Below, piece after piece: positions 43,784 to 53,804 of a DNA stretch of 64,000 nt. Made by a program: the position numbers and the translations under genes. The notes below the pieces were generated by a model. It was not told the origin of the DNA and made no database searches. It worked only from the letters and a program-made list of their open reading frames with translations. Numbering within the stretch: the stretch's first letter is position 1; each line of letters begins with the position of its first letter. This DNA is from Planctomycetaceae bacterium (GTDB taxonomy: Bacteria; Planctomycetota; Phycisphaerae; Phycisphaerales; SM1A02): contig CANLHK010000001.1 in assembly GCA_947490615.1 (NCBI GenBank), positions 62,001 through 126,000 on the forward strand, read 5' to 3'.

Positions 43784-46093
43784 ATGTCCTCGATCTTTGC
43801 TTTGGTTCGTGCTCTTTTCCTCGCCCCCATGTTTGCGTTGGCCGCGGTGCTCACAGTGCCGACGATTGGACAATCGACTCCGACGAACAGCACGCCACCT
43901 GTGCTCGCGCCGTCCGTCGACGCGGGTTGGCCGCGCGACTTCGTTCTCGACAGCAACAAGGTGCGCGTCTTTCAGCCTCAGGTGACGAGTTGGCCCAACC
44001 TCGACCGCATCAACTTTCTTGCAGCCGTGTCGATTGCGCCCGTCTCAGCGCCCTCGGACTGGATCTACGGCACGATTGAAGTCGACGCCGCCACCGAGGT
44101 GTCGTACGGCAATCGCCTCGTCGTGCTGACCGATCGGAAGATCCGTGCGGTGCAATTCAGCGACCAACCTGCCGATGTTGCAGCGCGACTCGAGAAGACG
44201 ATCCGCGCCTCGTTCTCAGGAACCAAGCCGCTCTCGGTCTCGCTCGATCGGCTCATCGCGGGCATGGACCTCTCGAAACTCAATGTGCCGCGCGTCGATG
44301 TCTCGTTGGCTCCGCCACCGATCTACACCAGCACGACACCCGCGGTCCTCATGGTCCTGATCGGAAAGCCGCGCTTTCAGGCAGCGCCAGGAAGTAACGG
44401 TGCGCTGCTTTATGCGCTGAACACGAACTGGGATCTCTTCCTCGAACCCGCTTCGAAGCGTTACTTCCTGCGCAACGATTCGTCGTGGCTCACGACGAAT
44501 GACCTTGAGAAGGGAACCTGGACCGCAGCGAGCAGCCTCCCTGCCGCTTTCAGCACGCTGCCCAGTGATGCCAACTGGCAGGATGTGCTCGCGGCGATGC
44601 CGCCGAAGGCTGGCGCGGTGGTTCCCAAGGTCTTCGTGGCCCATGAACCGAGTGAGCTCATCGTCCTTGACGGTGAAGCGCAGCTCGAGCCCATCGACGG
44701 CACTTCGCTCATGCTTGTTGTGAACGCCGACAACGACCTCGTCTACGACAGCGTCTCGCACGCCTACTACCTGCTCGCTGCAGGACGCTGGTTCCGCGCC
44801 GCCACGCTCAACGGTCCGTGGGAGAGCGCGAGTTCCTCACTGCCCGCTGATTTTGCGCGCATCGGTGCGGACTCAAGCGCAGGACATTTGCTCGCGTCGA
44901 TTCCAGGAACGCCCGCAGCAACGCACGCTGCGATCTTGGCCTCGATTCCTCAGAAGGCGACGGTCACGCGCAGCGCGATGTCGTTGACCGTCGCCTACAA
45001 CGGCGAACCAATGTTCGTGCCCATCGACGGCACCACGGTGAGCTACGCGCGCAACACTCCATCAGCCGTGTTGCTGGTGGGCGGTCGATACTACTGCTGC
45101 TCGAACGCAGTCTGGTTTACCGCGCTGACTCCGAAGGGCGCGTGGGTCGTTGCCGATGTGATCCCCGCTGCGATCTACACCATTCCACCGACAAGTTCGA
45201 TGTACTCCGTCACAACTGTGCGCGTCTATGACTCGACGCCTGATGTCGTCGTCTACGGCTACACCAGCGGCTACAGCGGTGCGACGGTTGCGGCGACAGG
45301 CGTGGTGATGTTCGGACTCGGACTCGCCGTCGGCGCTGTGATCGCAGACGACGACTGCTGCTGGAACTACGCGTATCCCTCCTGCTACTACTCCTACGGT
45401 TGCGGCGCCTACTGGTATGGCGGCTGCGGCGGCTATGTCTGCGGCGGCGCGCACTACGGGCCCTACGGCGGGTGTGGATCGTGGGCGGCGTACAACCCTT
45501 CAACGGGCTTCTACTCGCGCGGCGGCTACGCCTACGGACCAGGTGGCGCCACGGCCTACCGCGCTGCCTACAACCCGTCGACGGGTGTCGGCGGCGCGCG
45601 CACGGCGGGCGTCACCCCCTACGGATCGTGGACGCACGGTGTGGCGACCAACGGAGATCGATGGGTCGAAGGCGGCACCGTGGACACCCGTCGCGGCGAT
45701 GCGGCGGCCGTGCATGGATCTGAAGGCGCAGGCGCTGCGCATGTGGACACGCGTTCGGGCAACAGCACCACGGTGGCGCGCACGGGAACGGGCGAGGTCT
45801 ACGCGGGACACAACGGCGAGGTCTACCAGCGCAGTGACGATGGTTGGCAGCAGGTCGGCGGTAATCGCAGCACTTCGACGACGCGCAACGATGCTGCAGC
45901 ACAACGCGACGCCAACTTGAACAGCGAAGAAGGCGCGCGCGCGCGCGGCAATGCCGAGGCGAACGAGTCCCAGCGCTTCCGCGATTCTGGTGGTTACAAC
46001 CAAACCAACCAGTCCAGCGGATCAAGCGGGTCACGATCCGGAAGCAGCGGTGGATCGCGGGGCGGTGGCGGTGGACGCGGCGGGCGCCGCTAA
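43784..46093 (+). CDS. Exported protein with WYR/GPW-type repeats and Cys/Tyr/Gly-rich C-terminus
   Basis: Signal peptide; repeats (AYYLLAAGRWFRAATLNGPWESA, GRYYCCSNAVWFTALTPKGAWVVA); YNPSTGxY motifs and GSRSGSSGGSRGGGGGRGG tail. Confidence 0.65.
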   Translation: MSSIFALVRALFLAPMFALAAVLTVPTIGQSTPTNSTPPVLAPSVDAGWPRDFVLDSNKVRVFQPQVTSWPNLDRINFLAAVSIAPVSAPSDWIYGTIEVDAATEVSYGNRLVVLTDRKIRAVQFSDQPADVAARLEKTIRASFSGTKPLSVSLDRLIAGMDLSKLNVPRVDVSLAPPPIYTSTTPAVLMVLIGKPRFQAAPGSNGALLYALNTNWDLFLEPASKRYFLRNDSSWLTTNDLEKGTWTAASSLPAAFSTLPSDANWQDVLAAMPPKAGAVVPKVFVAHEPSELIVLDGEAQLEPIDGTSLMLVVNADNDLVYDSVSHAYYLLAAGRWFRAATLNGPWESASSSLPADFARIGADSSAGHLLASIPGTPAATHAAILASIPQKATVTRSAMSLTVAYNGEPMFVPIDGTTVSYARNTPSAVLLVGGRYYCCSNAVWFTALTPKGAWVVADVIPAAIYTIPPTSSMYSVTTVRVYDSTPDVVVYGYTSGYSGATVAATGVVMFGLGLAVGAVIADDDCCWNYAYPSCYYSYGCGAYWYGGCGGYVCGGAHYGPYGGCGSWAAYNPSTGFYSRGGYAYGPGGATAYRAAYNPSTGVGGARTAGVTPYGSWTHGVATNGDRWVEGGTVDTRRGDAAAVHGSEGAGAAHVDTRSGNSTTVARTGTGEVYAGHNGEVYQRSDDGWQQVGGNRSTSTTRNDAAAQRDANLNSEEGARARGNAEANESQRFRDSGGYNQTNQSSGSSGSRSGSSGGSRGGGGGRGGRR

Positions 46094-46119
46094 ACAGGCG
46101 CACTAGACCAGCAATCAAA

Positions 46120-49008
46120 TCACGGAACGACGAGTGCGCTGTTCGGCAAGAGATCGCCTTCCAAGCGACCTTCGCGCATGAGCGGGTAGATCACCGTGGC
46201 TTCTGCTGCGTGATTCGCCCATGGATAGCGCTCTCGCGCGAGACGCACCGCGGTGTCGCGGGCGTTCTCGTCGGGCTTGTAGAGCGCGTGCTGCTTGCGT
46301 GCGGCCTCCGCGCCTCCTTGGTCATTGAGCGCCGTGCAGGCACGCACGCGCAGCCACCAAGTTGGCGCTTGCTCAGGGTCAATCGCCAGCGACGCATCGA
46401 CCGCGCGCAAGGCTTCGTAGGCAAGCTCCGCTTCATCCGCGAGATCACCGCGCCCTAACGCCAGCTCTTCGAGAGCAGTCTCGGCAAGCTCATGAAGAAC
46501 GCGGGTGTCGAGAGAGAAGTCGAAGCCGCGCTCACGCGCCGTTGCGAAATCGGTCGCAAGAACACGACGGAAGCCCTCGAGCGCAGCGGTGAAGTTTCCG
46601 TTCTGCTTATCCACGAGTGCCGTGAAGTACGCGATCGTCCATGGAAACGAAGGCTTCGCACCATCGGCTGCAGCCTTGGTCGCGCGCGTCAACGCGGCGG
46701 CGGCCTCTTCGAGCCGACCTTCACGAATCGCCAGACGCGCCGAGGCCAGCGCACCCACGGAGGGCGCGAGCGACTCCACCATCTGAAATGCCTCCTGCGC
46801 TTGCACGAGCGCGCCACGGCCTGCGCCGCGATCGCCTTCGCGCAGAAGTCCGATGCCGTAGTCGTACCAGCGCTGCCACGCGACGATCGCATCGTCCGCG
46901 CCCCGCCGCGCCCCGTAAATCGTGCCGTCTTGAGCGCGCAACGGAAGCGTGACGCGATCGCGCGCGAGGACCAGAACCGGCAGATCATTGACTCGCTCTT
47001 CACCGAGCGAGTACTGCACATACGCAGCATCAAACTTGCGGTAGCGAACTTCGGTCACGATCTCAATGGGAGCCGCCGCCGTCAGCGGGACATCGACTTG
47101 CAGATGCGTCACATCGCCCGCGCCCGGAGGAATCTGGTTGTTGTAGAGGCTCAGGAAGATGTCCTGCGGATTGCGGCGATCGATGCGATGCCCCGAGCGG
47201 TCAATGACGAACGCGTTGAACATCCGCGACCAAGGATCGAGTGCGCCGCGCGCGTTCATCCCGCCTGTCGTGCCGAGATCCGCTTCGCCGCAACGCGCGC
47301 GCGCGTAGAGCCACGCCTCGTTGGAGTCGGCCGTTCCCTGCGTGAACTCATGGCCAATGTCGAGTGTGCGCACGACGACTTCGAGGAGGTACTTCTTTCC
47401 CGCCTCAAGCACTGGAAACTCTCCACCGATGATCGACAACGCGCCGTCGATGGTGCCACCCTCGCGCACCGCAAAGAGATCGACGCGCAAGGTCGTGCGA
47501 TTGAAGAGCGCGTGCCCCGCTTGGATCGATTGACGCGCGGCGTCGGCCGACTCGTTGGAATACTCCTCGCCAGCGTCTGGCACCATCGCACCCGTCGATT
47601 GGTCGACAAGCGTCGAAAGCGCGGTATTGGCGCTGGGAAACGCATGAGAAAGCACGCTGCGAACTCCCGAGCCGTCGCGATCGCGCGCCGCGAAGTCGTT
47701 GCTCGGTTGTTCCTTCATGTGACAACTGCTGCAGTTCTGCGCCGCCGTTTCGGGGTAGTACCAACCCAGCACCCCATGCCCGCTGCGCCCCGAGGCGAGG
47801 AAGGACCCGTAGTGATCCTGCCCGCGGAGCCATTTGTAGTCGTTGAGTTCTTTCGGCAACGAAACCTTGTGGCACGACGCGCAGAACTGGCTCGACCGAT
47901 GAACGGAGTCCTTTAGAAAGGTGCGCTTGTGAAACGCAGGCTTGGCCTTGATGAGCTGGTTCGACGCCCACTGCAAGAGCGGCGAGTCGCTGAAAGCCAA
48001 CGGATAGTGCGCACTGGCTTCGATGGTGTAGTCGGCGTTGCCACGCGGACTGTCAATCGACACGATGCCATGGCAGACCGTGCAGGTGATGCTCGCGCGT
48101 CCTAAGGGATCGCTCGCCACGGCGTAGTTGGGGTCGTCCCACTTGGGATCCTCAAACGCACCAGAGAAGAATGGCACGGGATCATGACAGCCTGCGCAGA
48201 AGCGCGCGTCGCGGACGCTTCCTTCGTTGGCGTGGGCGCGCTGACGAGTCTCTCGCACACTGGCGGTGTAGAACGGATTGTTGAACGAACTCACCGCGTG
48301 CGCCGAGTGCGCCCAACTGCGCGTGACATCGGCGTGGCACTCGATGCAGTACTCGTTGGTCATCATGCTTGACGCAGGAATGAACGCGCCCGTTGCGGTC
48401 TTTGCCAGTGAGGGCTCAAAGTATTGCTGGCCATCCTTGGGCCGCGCCGCTGTGTCGCCTGATGCCGCGAAGTGAAACGAGACCGCTCCCGCCACGACCA
48501 ATGCCGCAGCGATCGCCCAGCGCACGCCGATCTTCCACCGAATCGTTCGGCCCGAGAGTCGATGCACCACAAACATCCACACCGCAGCCACGGGCGCCAC
48601 CACATGCAGCCAGTAGATGAGATCACGCCACGCTGGTTCGCGCACGCCGATGGTGGTGCCCGCAAGTTCGACGCGCGTGAGCAGCATGCCCGTCGTCAGC
48701 AGCACGATGGCACTGATGAAGGTGGCGATCCCCGCAGCAATCGCGCGCGGATTGGGGCGTGACCGCACATTGCGCCAGTGAAACACGCCAAAGGCGATTG
48801 TCGGCAGCACGATCGCAAAGCCGAGCGCGAGATGCGCGAGAAAGTTCCACAGATAGAACTGGTTCTGCAGCGTTCGTCCCGACGACCACTCGAGGAGCGT
48901 CACCGAACTGAGATAGACGCTGTTCACCACCAAGAGCGCGAACAATCCAAGCAGCGTCGTGAGCACGACGCGCAAGCGCGGACCGACAGCTGGTCGAGTG
49001 ACTTTCAC
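46120..49008 (-). CDS. Membrane multiheme cytochrome c (5 CxxCH) with TPR-like C-terminus
   Basis: CIECH, CAGCH, CTVCH, CASCH, CSSCH; N-terminal TM helices with His residues; C-terminal helical repeats. Confidence 0.85.
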   Translation of the reverse strand: MKVTRPAVGPRLRVVLTTLLGLFALLVVNSVYLSSVTLLEWSSGRTLQNQFYLWNFLAHLALGFAIVLPTIAFGVFHWRNVRSRPNPRAIAAGIATFISAIVLLTTGMLLTRVELAGTTIGVREPAWRDLIYWLHVVAPVAAVWMFVVHRLSGRTIRWKIGVRWAIAAALVVAGAVSFHFAASGDTAARPKDGQQYFEPSLAKTATGAFIPASSMMTNEYCIECHADVTRSWAHSAHAVSSFNNPFYTASVRETRQRAHANEGSVRDARFCAGCHDPVPFFSGAFEDPKWDDPNYAVASDPLGRASITCTVCHGIVSIDSPRGNADYTIEASAHYPLAFSDSPLLQWASNQLIKAKPAFHKRTFLKDSVHRSSQFCASCHKVSLPKELNDYKWLRGQDHYGSFLASGRSGHGVLGWYYPETAAQNCSSCHMKEQPSNDFAARDRDGSGVRSVLSHAFPSANTALSTLVDQSTGAMVPDAGEEYSNESADAARQSIQAGHALFNRTTLRVDLFAVREGGTIDGALSIIGGEFPVLEAGKKYLLEVVVRTLDIGHEFTQGTADSNEAWLYARARCGEADLGTTGGMNARGALDPWSRMFNAFVIDRSGHRIDRRNPQDIFLSLYNNQIPPGAGDVTHLQVDVPLTAAAPIEIVTEVRYRKFDAAYVQYSLGEERVNDLPVLVLARDRVTLPLRAQDGTIYGARRGADDAIVAWQRWYDYGIGLLREGDRGAGRGALVQAQEAFQMVESLAPSVGALASARLAIREGRLEEAAAALTRATKAAADGAKPSFPWTIAYFTALVDKQNGNFTAALEGFRRVLATDFATARERGFDFSLDTRVLHELAETALEELALGRGDLADEAELAYEALRAVDASLAIDPEQAPTWWLRVRACTALNDQGGAEAARKQHALYKPDENARDTAVRLARERYPWANHAAEATVIYPLMREGRLEGDLLPNSALVVP

Positions 49009-49028
49009 GCGCTGAGTCTAACGGCCAA

Positions 49029-52000
49029 TCAGCGGCCACCCGCAGCACGAGTGCGCGACTTTCGCAGGAGCGTTTCCGCGGTTGCATCCTGCGGCGAACA
49101 TGGCAGCGGGTCGATGGTCTCCCCATCACGCGTGAAGAGGTCCATGTCCTTACACCAGCCATCGACTTCCAAGAGATAGCGACGCGTGGTTCCCAGAGCG
49201 CGGGCTTCCGTGGGCGAAGCGAACTCCAAGCTCACTTCCTCACCAGGACCAAAGATCACAGGCGCGCCATCGGCGGAGGCCACCAATTCCGTCGCGTCAC
49301 CGAAGTCGGTGTAGAGCCCGCGTTGGTGGCGGCAATCCCACAACGGCAGCGTGCGGTTGCGATCGTAGAAAGGCTGACGCTGTGGACCCGTGGTCCGCAA
49401 GGCAAATCCTGGTGCGGTAAGCGTCGCGCGCAACAGCGGACACTCCATCGGTTGCCGCGGCAACGGCTCGCGCGCGACAAGCCGCACGCTGTCGAAGTAG
49501 ATCTCCATGTTGGTGCGCAGGCGGAGCGTTGTCGTGCCCACTGGAAGTTTCTCGTGCGGAATCGGTAACGCCAAACGGCGCGGCATCCCCGCGGGATAGC
49601 CCCACTCAGGCACAAGCTCGACCCACGATCCATCGACGCCGCGTGCTTCGAGCGTCACGGCGCGATAGGTCGCGCCTGCTTGCCACGCAGCGAACATGGT
49701 CTGGCAGTAGGGATACTCAATCCAACCATCGATGACGAGCCACGGATCGTTGATGCTTTCAATCGTCGTGTCAAACGAGAGCTCGATGACCTGCTCGTTC
49801 TTGAGTCTTCCGATGAAGCGCGCATCGAGCACTCCTGGATCTACCGCCAGAAGATCGGCCGACGCAAGCGTGGCGTTTCCGCGCGGGAGCCACTCACTCG
49901 TCCACGCCACCGCGGCACTCGTTGGTGGAGCGCCACCGAGACCAAGCCGCTCATCGGGCGCGATGTCCCATCCCGCAGGAAGATCCAGCGCAAAGAGCCG
50001 CGCGCGGTCAAGCATGCAGGATTCCTCCATCGGCTCTCCAAGGGAAAGGGCAAGTGATCCGTCAGACTTTGGAACGAGCGCCTGCAACGGAAGGACCAGC
50101 ATTTCGTGCGGACGCGGCTCGGCGTAGACCCCTGGCTCAAGCAAGAATCCAACGCCGCCAACGCCCAAGAGGTCGGTCACGAAGCGTTGCGAGGTTCCAT
50201 CAAACGCAAAGAGCACAGGGCACGACGAGAGCTGCCGCTGCGTCTCGGTGATCGCGTGCACTTTGCCTGCAGCGAGATTGATCTCGCTTTGCAGGACACC
50301 ATCGGACCACTCGACTTCGAGGAGCTCGATGCCATTGGCCGTACCAACACCCACAGGAATCGGCGCGAGCGATTGACTGCGGCCAGTCTGCGCGCGAAAC
50401 GACTCGCCGCCCGACCAGACGCCGCCCGTGCGCGCCGCAAACGAAGTGCCGATGCCACTCGCGTTCGAGCGCATCGATTGGCTCTCATCGGCGCGCCCCG
50501 AAAAACCAACAGCCGCAAACGCACCGCGATCGCTGCCGGGCTCCCACAAGAGTGGCGCAGCGCCCGCGCGCAGCGTGATGAGATGCGCACCGAAGGTCGG
50601 CTCGAGGACCATGAGTTGTGTGCGCACAGCCAGCGGCGGAACGGCGAATTCCTGCAGGAGGCGCAGCGATTCCGAGTGCATGGCGATGCGATCACTTCCG
50701 AGGACCATCAGTTCGGAGTGCCCGTCACCCGTGACATCCCCCACGCCAAGCTCGATACCGCGCGTGGCAGGAATCGGCTCGTAGCGCGTGGCGAGTCGAA
50801 GATGACCCTGCGACGCCACGACCGCGCGTCGCAGCGGCAGATCAGCGATCTCAATGATGGCCGCACTGCTCGTTGCATCGTTCAACTGACTTTCGGAGAT
50901 GCCTGGCGCTGTGCCCGCGGTCCACTTCCACAGTCGCTCATTGAGGAGCAACTGGTGCGGAAGAACTTCGTTGAGGATGAAGATGTCGGCGTCGCGGTCG
51001 TAATCAAAATCGCCCACGATCACGGAGATGGGAAGACGCGACTCGACGGCGATTCCCGCACTCTCACCGATCGCCTTGAATCCCTCGGCCCCCGTGTTGG
51101 CTAGCAGTTCGTTGGGAGAGTCTCGATAGAGCAAGAGAAGATCGAGATCGCCATCGTGATCGAGATCCGCCAGCGCGCCGTCGTTGCAGCTACCGCCAGG
51201 ACCTTGGGCTTTCCACTCGGCGGTCGCATCGTGAAACGCGCCGAGTTCGTTCTGCAGGAGCAGTGCGTTGCCGCCACTTCGGCAGACATAGACATCAACG
51301 CGCCCATTGCCATCGATGTCGCCGAACAAGACCGAGTTGGCGCGCGGACCGATGAGGGCGGTCAATGGATGCGTCGGCGCAGCGTGGAAGAGGCCTCCCT
51401 CACGACCAAAGAGCACGAGCGTGCGCGCTTCGGGATCGCCCTTGGCGTCGGCGACAAACTGCCCGCGCACGAGGATGAGATCAAGCCGCGCATCTCCATC
51501 GAGATCCACGCTCACTGCGTGTTGCGCGACATCCGTCGACCAGGTGATGGCGACAGGTGTGTCGAGGCGAATCTCTCGTGGCTCGAGGAAGATCGAAGCC
51601 GGAGCTCCAGGCGTCGCCGCGGGTTTGACCGTTGGCACAGCCGTTTCTGGAAGCACCGCCAAGGCAAGCGCGCCCGTGCGGGTGTACTTGAACTCCGCTG
51701 CGTGCGCGCGCGGATTGGCGGCAAGAATCTCAAACGCGGCCAGCGCACGCTCGGCGCGCGCCTCGTCACCGAGTTTGCGCGCGCACCGCTGAATCCCCAA
51801 AGGAGCGCTCTTCAGATTGGAGTCCGCAGCAGCGGCCCGCACAAACGCCTCGAGCGCCGCAGCAGTCTGGTCGGATTGTTCGAGCGCCTGCGCGGCAAAG
51901 TACTGCGCGTATCCGTCGCTGCTGCGATTGCGCGCGATCGCCTCAAGCAATGGCGCGGCCTCACTCGCACGCCCCATGTAGAGCGCGCACAACGCCTCGG

Positions 52001-52415
52001 CGTAGCGAGCGCGTTCAGCGAGCGCCTTTGAAGGCTCGGTCGCCTGAAACGCACGCAACAACGCCATCGCTTCATCTTGCGCGCCCTCACGCGACTGGTT
52101 CATGATCGCGAGCGCCTGATTGAGCAGCGCTTCGGGTGGTGCGTCTTCTTGCCGAGCAATCTTGGCAAACGCAGCGGCGGCGCCCTCAAAATCAAATTGC
52201 CCCATCAATCCCACGGCGCTGTTCATCGCGGCCTGCGTTGGAGCATCCGTCGTGCGCGCCACAACTGAAGGTCCTGCGGAATCACCACCGCATGACCCGA
52301 GTAAGCCCAACGACGCGACAACTCCCACAAGACACGCAGCGTTCCCGCACCGCGTCACGGCGCTGCAGGTCGCGAGGACGAAACTAGGAGGAAACCGACG
52401 GACGACTCGACGCAT
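49029..52415 (-). CDS. TPR + FG-GAP/ASPIC-UnbV-like exported protein
   Basis: TPR-like N-terminus; VDLDGDARLDLILVRG, FGDIDGNGRVDVYV, LADLDHDGDLDLLLL, GVGDVTGDGHSELMVLG. Confidence 0.8.
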   Translation of the reverse strand: MRRVVRRFPPSFVLATCSAVTRCGNAACLVGVVASLGLLGSCGGDSAGPSVVARTTDAPTQAAMNSAVGLMGQFDFEGAAAAFAKIARQEDAPPEALLNQALAIMNQSREGAQDEAMALLRAFQATEPSKALAERARYAEALCALYMGRASEAAPLLEAIARNRSSDGYAQYFAAQALEQSDQTAAALEAFVRAAAADSNLKSAPLGIQRCARKLGDEARAERALAAFEILAANPRAHAAEFKYTRTGALALAVLPETAVPTVKPAATPGAPASIFLEPREIRLDTPVAITWSTDVAQHAVSVDLDGDARLDLILVRGQFVADAKGDPEARTLVLFGREGGLFHAAPTHPLTALIGPRANSVLFGDIDGNGRVDVYVCRSGGNALLLQNELGAFHDATAEWKAQGPGGSCNDGALADLDHDGDLDLLLLYRDSPNELLANTGAEGFKAIGESAGIAVESRLPISVIVGDFDYDRDADIFILNEVLPHQLLLNERLWKWTAGTAPGISESQLNDATSSAAIIEIADLPLRRAVVASQGHLRLATRYEPIPATRGIELGVGDVTGDGHSELMVLGSDRIAMHSESLRLLQEFAVPPLAVRTQLMVLEPTFGAHLITLRAGAAPLLWEPGSDRGAFAAVGFSGRADESQSMRSNASGIGTSFAARTGGVWSGGESFRAQTGRSQSLAPIPVGVGTANGIELLEVEWSDGVLQSEINLAAGKVHAITETQRQLSSCPVLFAFDGTSQRFVTDLLGVGGVGFLLEPGVYAEPRPHEMLVLPLQALVPKSDGSLALSLGEPMEESCMLDRARLFALDLPAGWDIAPDERLGLGGAPPTSAAVAWTSEWLPRGNATLASADLLAVDPGVLDARFIGRLKNEQVIELSFDTTIESINDPWLVIDGWIEYPYCQTMFAAWQAGATYRAVTLEARGVDGSWVELVPEWGYPAGMPRRLALPIPHEKLPVGTTTLRLRTNMEIYFDSVRLVAREPLPRQPMECPLLRATLTAPGFALRTTGPQRQPFYDRNRTLPLWDCRHQRGLYTDFGDATELVASADGAPVIFGPGEEVSLEFASPTEARALGTTRRYLLEVDGWCKDMDLFTRDGETIDPLPCSPQDATAETLLRKSRTRAAGGR

Positions 52416-52433
52416 GCGGGCAGGATACGCCTT

Positions 52434-53558
52434 TCACTCAAGCGTGCGTTTGGCCGCAGCGATGCGCGCGTCGTTCTGTTCGATGGTGATACTCGCGCTG
52501 CCCGCGCGCGCAAATCGCGGAATCGCGGCGTAGGGATAGACCTCCGAGCGAAGATGGGCGCGCATGTCATGCCCGCGGCGTCGCTCGCGCGCTTCACGCA
52601 GCGCGCCGAGATCAATCGGAGCCACCACAACCTTCTCACCCGCACCTGGATCAGCTTGCGCAAGGATGCGGCCATCGAAGTCAACCGCCATCGATCCGCC
52701 TGGCCACGAGAACGGCGGATAGCCCTCGAAGGTCGCGCCTTGATTGCAGGCGAGCACAAACGCGGTGTTCTCAATCGCGCGCGCGCGGTTGATCGTCGTC
52801 CACCAATCCATCGGAGCCGTCGCTCCCCACGGATCCATGTACGCACTCACGCGCACCAAGACCTCCGCGCCATTGAAGGCCAGTTGTCGAATCGCTTCAG
52901 GAAAGAGCCAGTCGTAACAGATCGCGCAACCGATGCGCCCAATCTCGGTGTCGGCGACGGGAAAGGGATTCTCGCTGTAGTCCGCAAAATCATGGGGACT
53001 CGCGTGGACCTCCCACGGGATCCACGGATTCACTTTGCGGTACTTGGCCGCGATGCCATCGGGCCCGATGAGGCAAGTCGTGTTGAACACCGCACCAGGA
53101 AACCGCGCGTCGCGCTCGATGAAGGTACCCGTTTGCACGAAGCAACCAGTCTTCTTGGCAAAGCGCGTGTAGGCGTCGGTGTGATCGTTGGGGATCTCGA
53201 CGGCGAGGTGCTCGAGCAACTCTGCAACGGTGAAATACACTGGCGCAGCGTGGGCAAACTCGGGGAACGCGATCAATCGCACATCAAAGAACGGCGCGTA
53301 GCCCGCCACGGTCTGCTCGGCCATGGCGATCATGCGACTGACGCGCTCGGGGATTTCCGCGCGGGTCTTCGGATTTGCGAATGCGGTTTGGATCGCAGCA
53401 GCGTGGTAGCGCGGCGCAGCGCGCGTCGGGCGCGGCGTTGCGTCCGATTGCGCCTCAATCCTCTCCGAGGGGACCGCGAGTGCCGCAGCTCCCACCGCCA
53501 CCGAACCAAGGAACTCGCGTCGTGAGGCGTTGGATGGATCAGGCTCCGTCATGGGCAA
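52434..53558 (-). CDS. TAT-exported carbon-nitrogen hydrolase (nitrilase superfamily)
   Basis: SRREFLGSVAVGAAALA TAT signal; Glu (RLIAFPEFAH), Lys (AKYRKVNPW) and Cys (GCAICYDWLFPEAIR) triad. Confidence 0.9.
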   Translation of the reverse strand: MPMTEPDPSNASRREFLGSVAVGAAALAVPSERIEAQSDATPRPTRAAPRYHAAAIQTAFANPKTRAEIPERVSRMIAMAEQTVAGYAPFFDVRLIAFPEFAHAAPVYFTVAELLEHLAVEIPNDHTDAYTRFAKKTGCFVQTGTFIERDARFPGAVFNTTCLIGPDGIAAKYRKVNPWIPWEVHASPHDFADYSENPFPVADTEIGRIGCAICYDWLFPEAIRQLAFNGAEVLVRVSAYMDPWGATAPMDWWTTINRARAIENTAFVLACNQGATFEGYPPFSWPGGSMAVDFDGRILAQADPGAGEKVVVAPIDLGALREARERRRGHDMRAHLRSEVYPYAAIPRFARAGSASITIEQNDARIAAAKRTLE

Positions 53559-53596
53559 CTCGAACTCCGTTGGCGATCACTCGCGATCAGTCGCGT

Positions 53597-53794
53597 TCAC
53601 TCTCGTTCATCAATCCACGCCTGCTGAATCGCCTCGAGAATGCGCTCGTTGCAGGGATGCCCTGCTTCCTCGTGGAATCCATCGAGACCGAGCACGAGCG
53701 ACTTCAGCGCGGGAAACGAGATCGTACTCGGCTCAAGCGTCGGGTGCGCATCGACGAGCGCCTCGGCGATCTGCTGGACATCAAGCCAATGCAT
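53597..53794 (-). CDS. iscX: IscX-like iron-sulfur assembly protein
   Basis: MHWLDVQQIAEALVDAHPTLEPSTISFPALKSLVLGLDGFHEEAGHPCNERILEAIQQAWIDERE matches the IscX pattern (size, EAL.DA.P, NE.ILEAI...W.DE). Confidence 0.82.
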   Translation of the reverse strand: MHWLDVQQIAEALVDAHPTLEPSTISFPALKSLVLGLDGFHEEAGHPCNERILEAIQQAWIDERE

Positions 53795-53804
53795 GGCTCC
53801 GCAC

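Noticed and set aside
46492-47916. 474 aa plus-strand ORF
   Set aside because: Shadow of the multiheme cytochrome gene, which has five CxxCH motifs.
50106-51104. 332 aa plus-strand ORF
   Set aside because: Shadow of the TPR/FG-GAP gene.
52554-53525. 323 aa plus-strand ORF
   Set aside because: Shadow of the nitrilase gene with intact catalytic triad.
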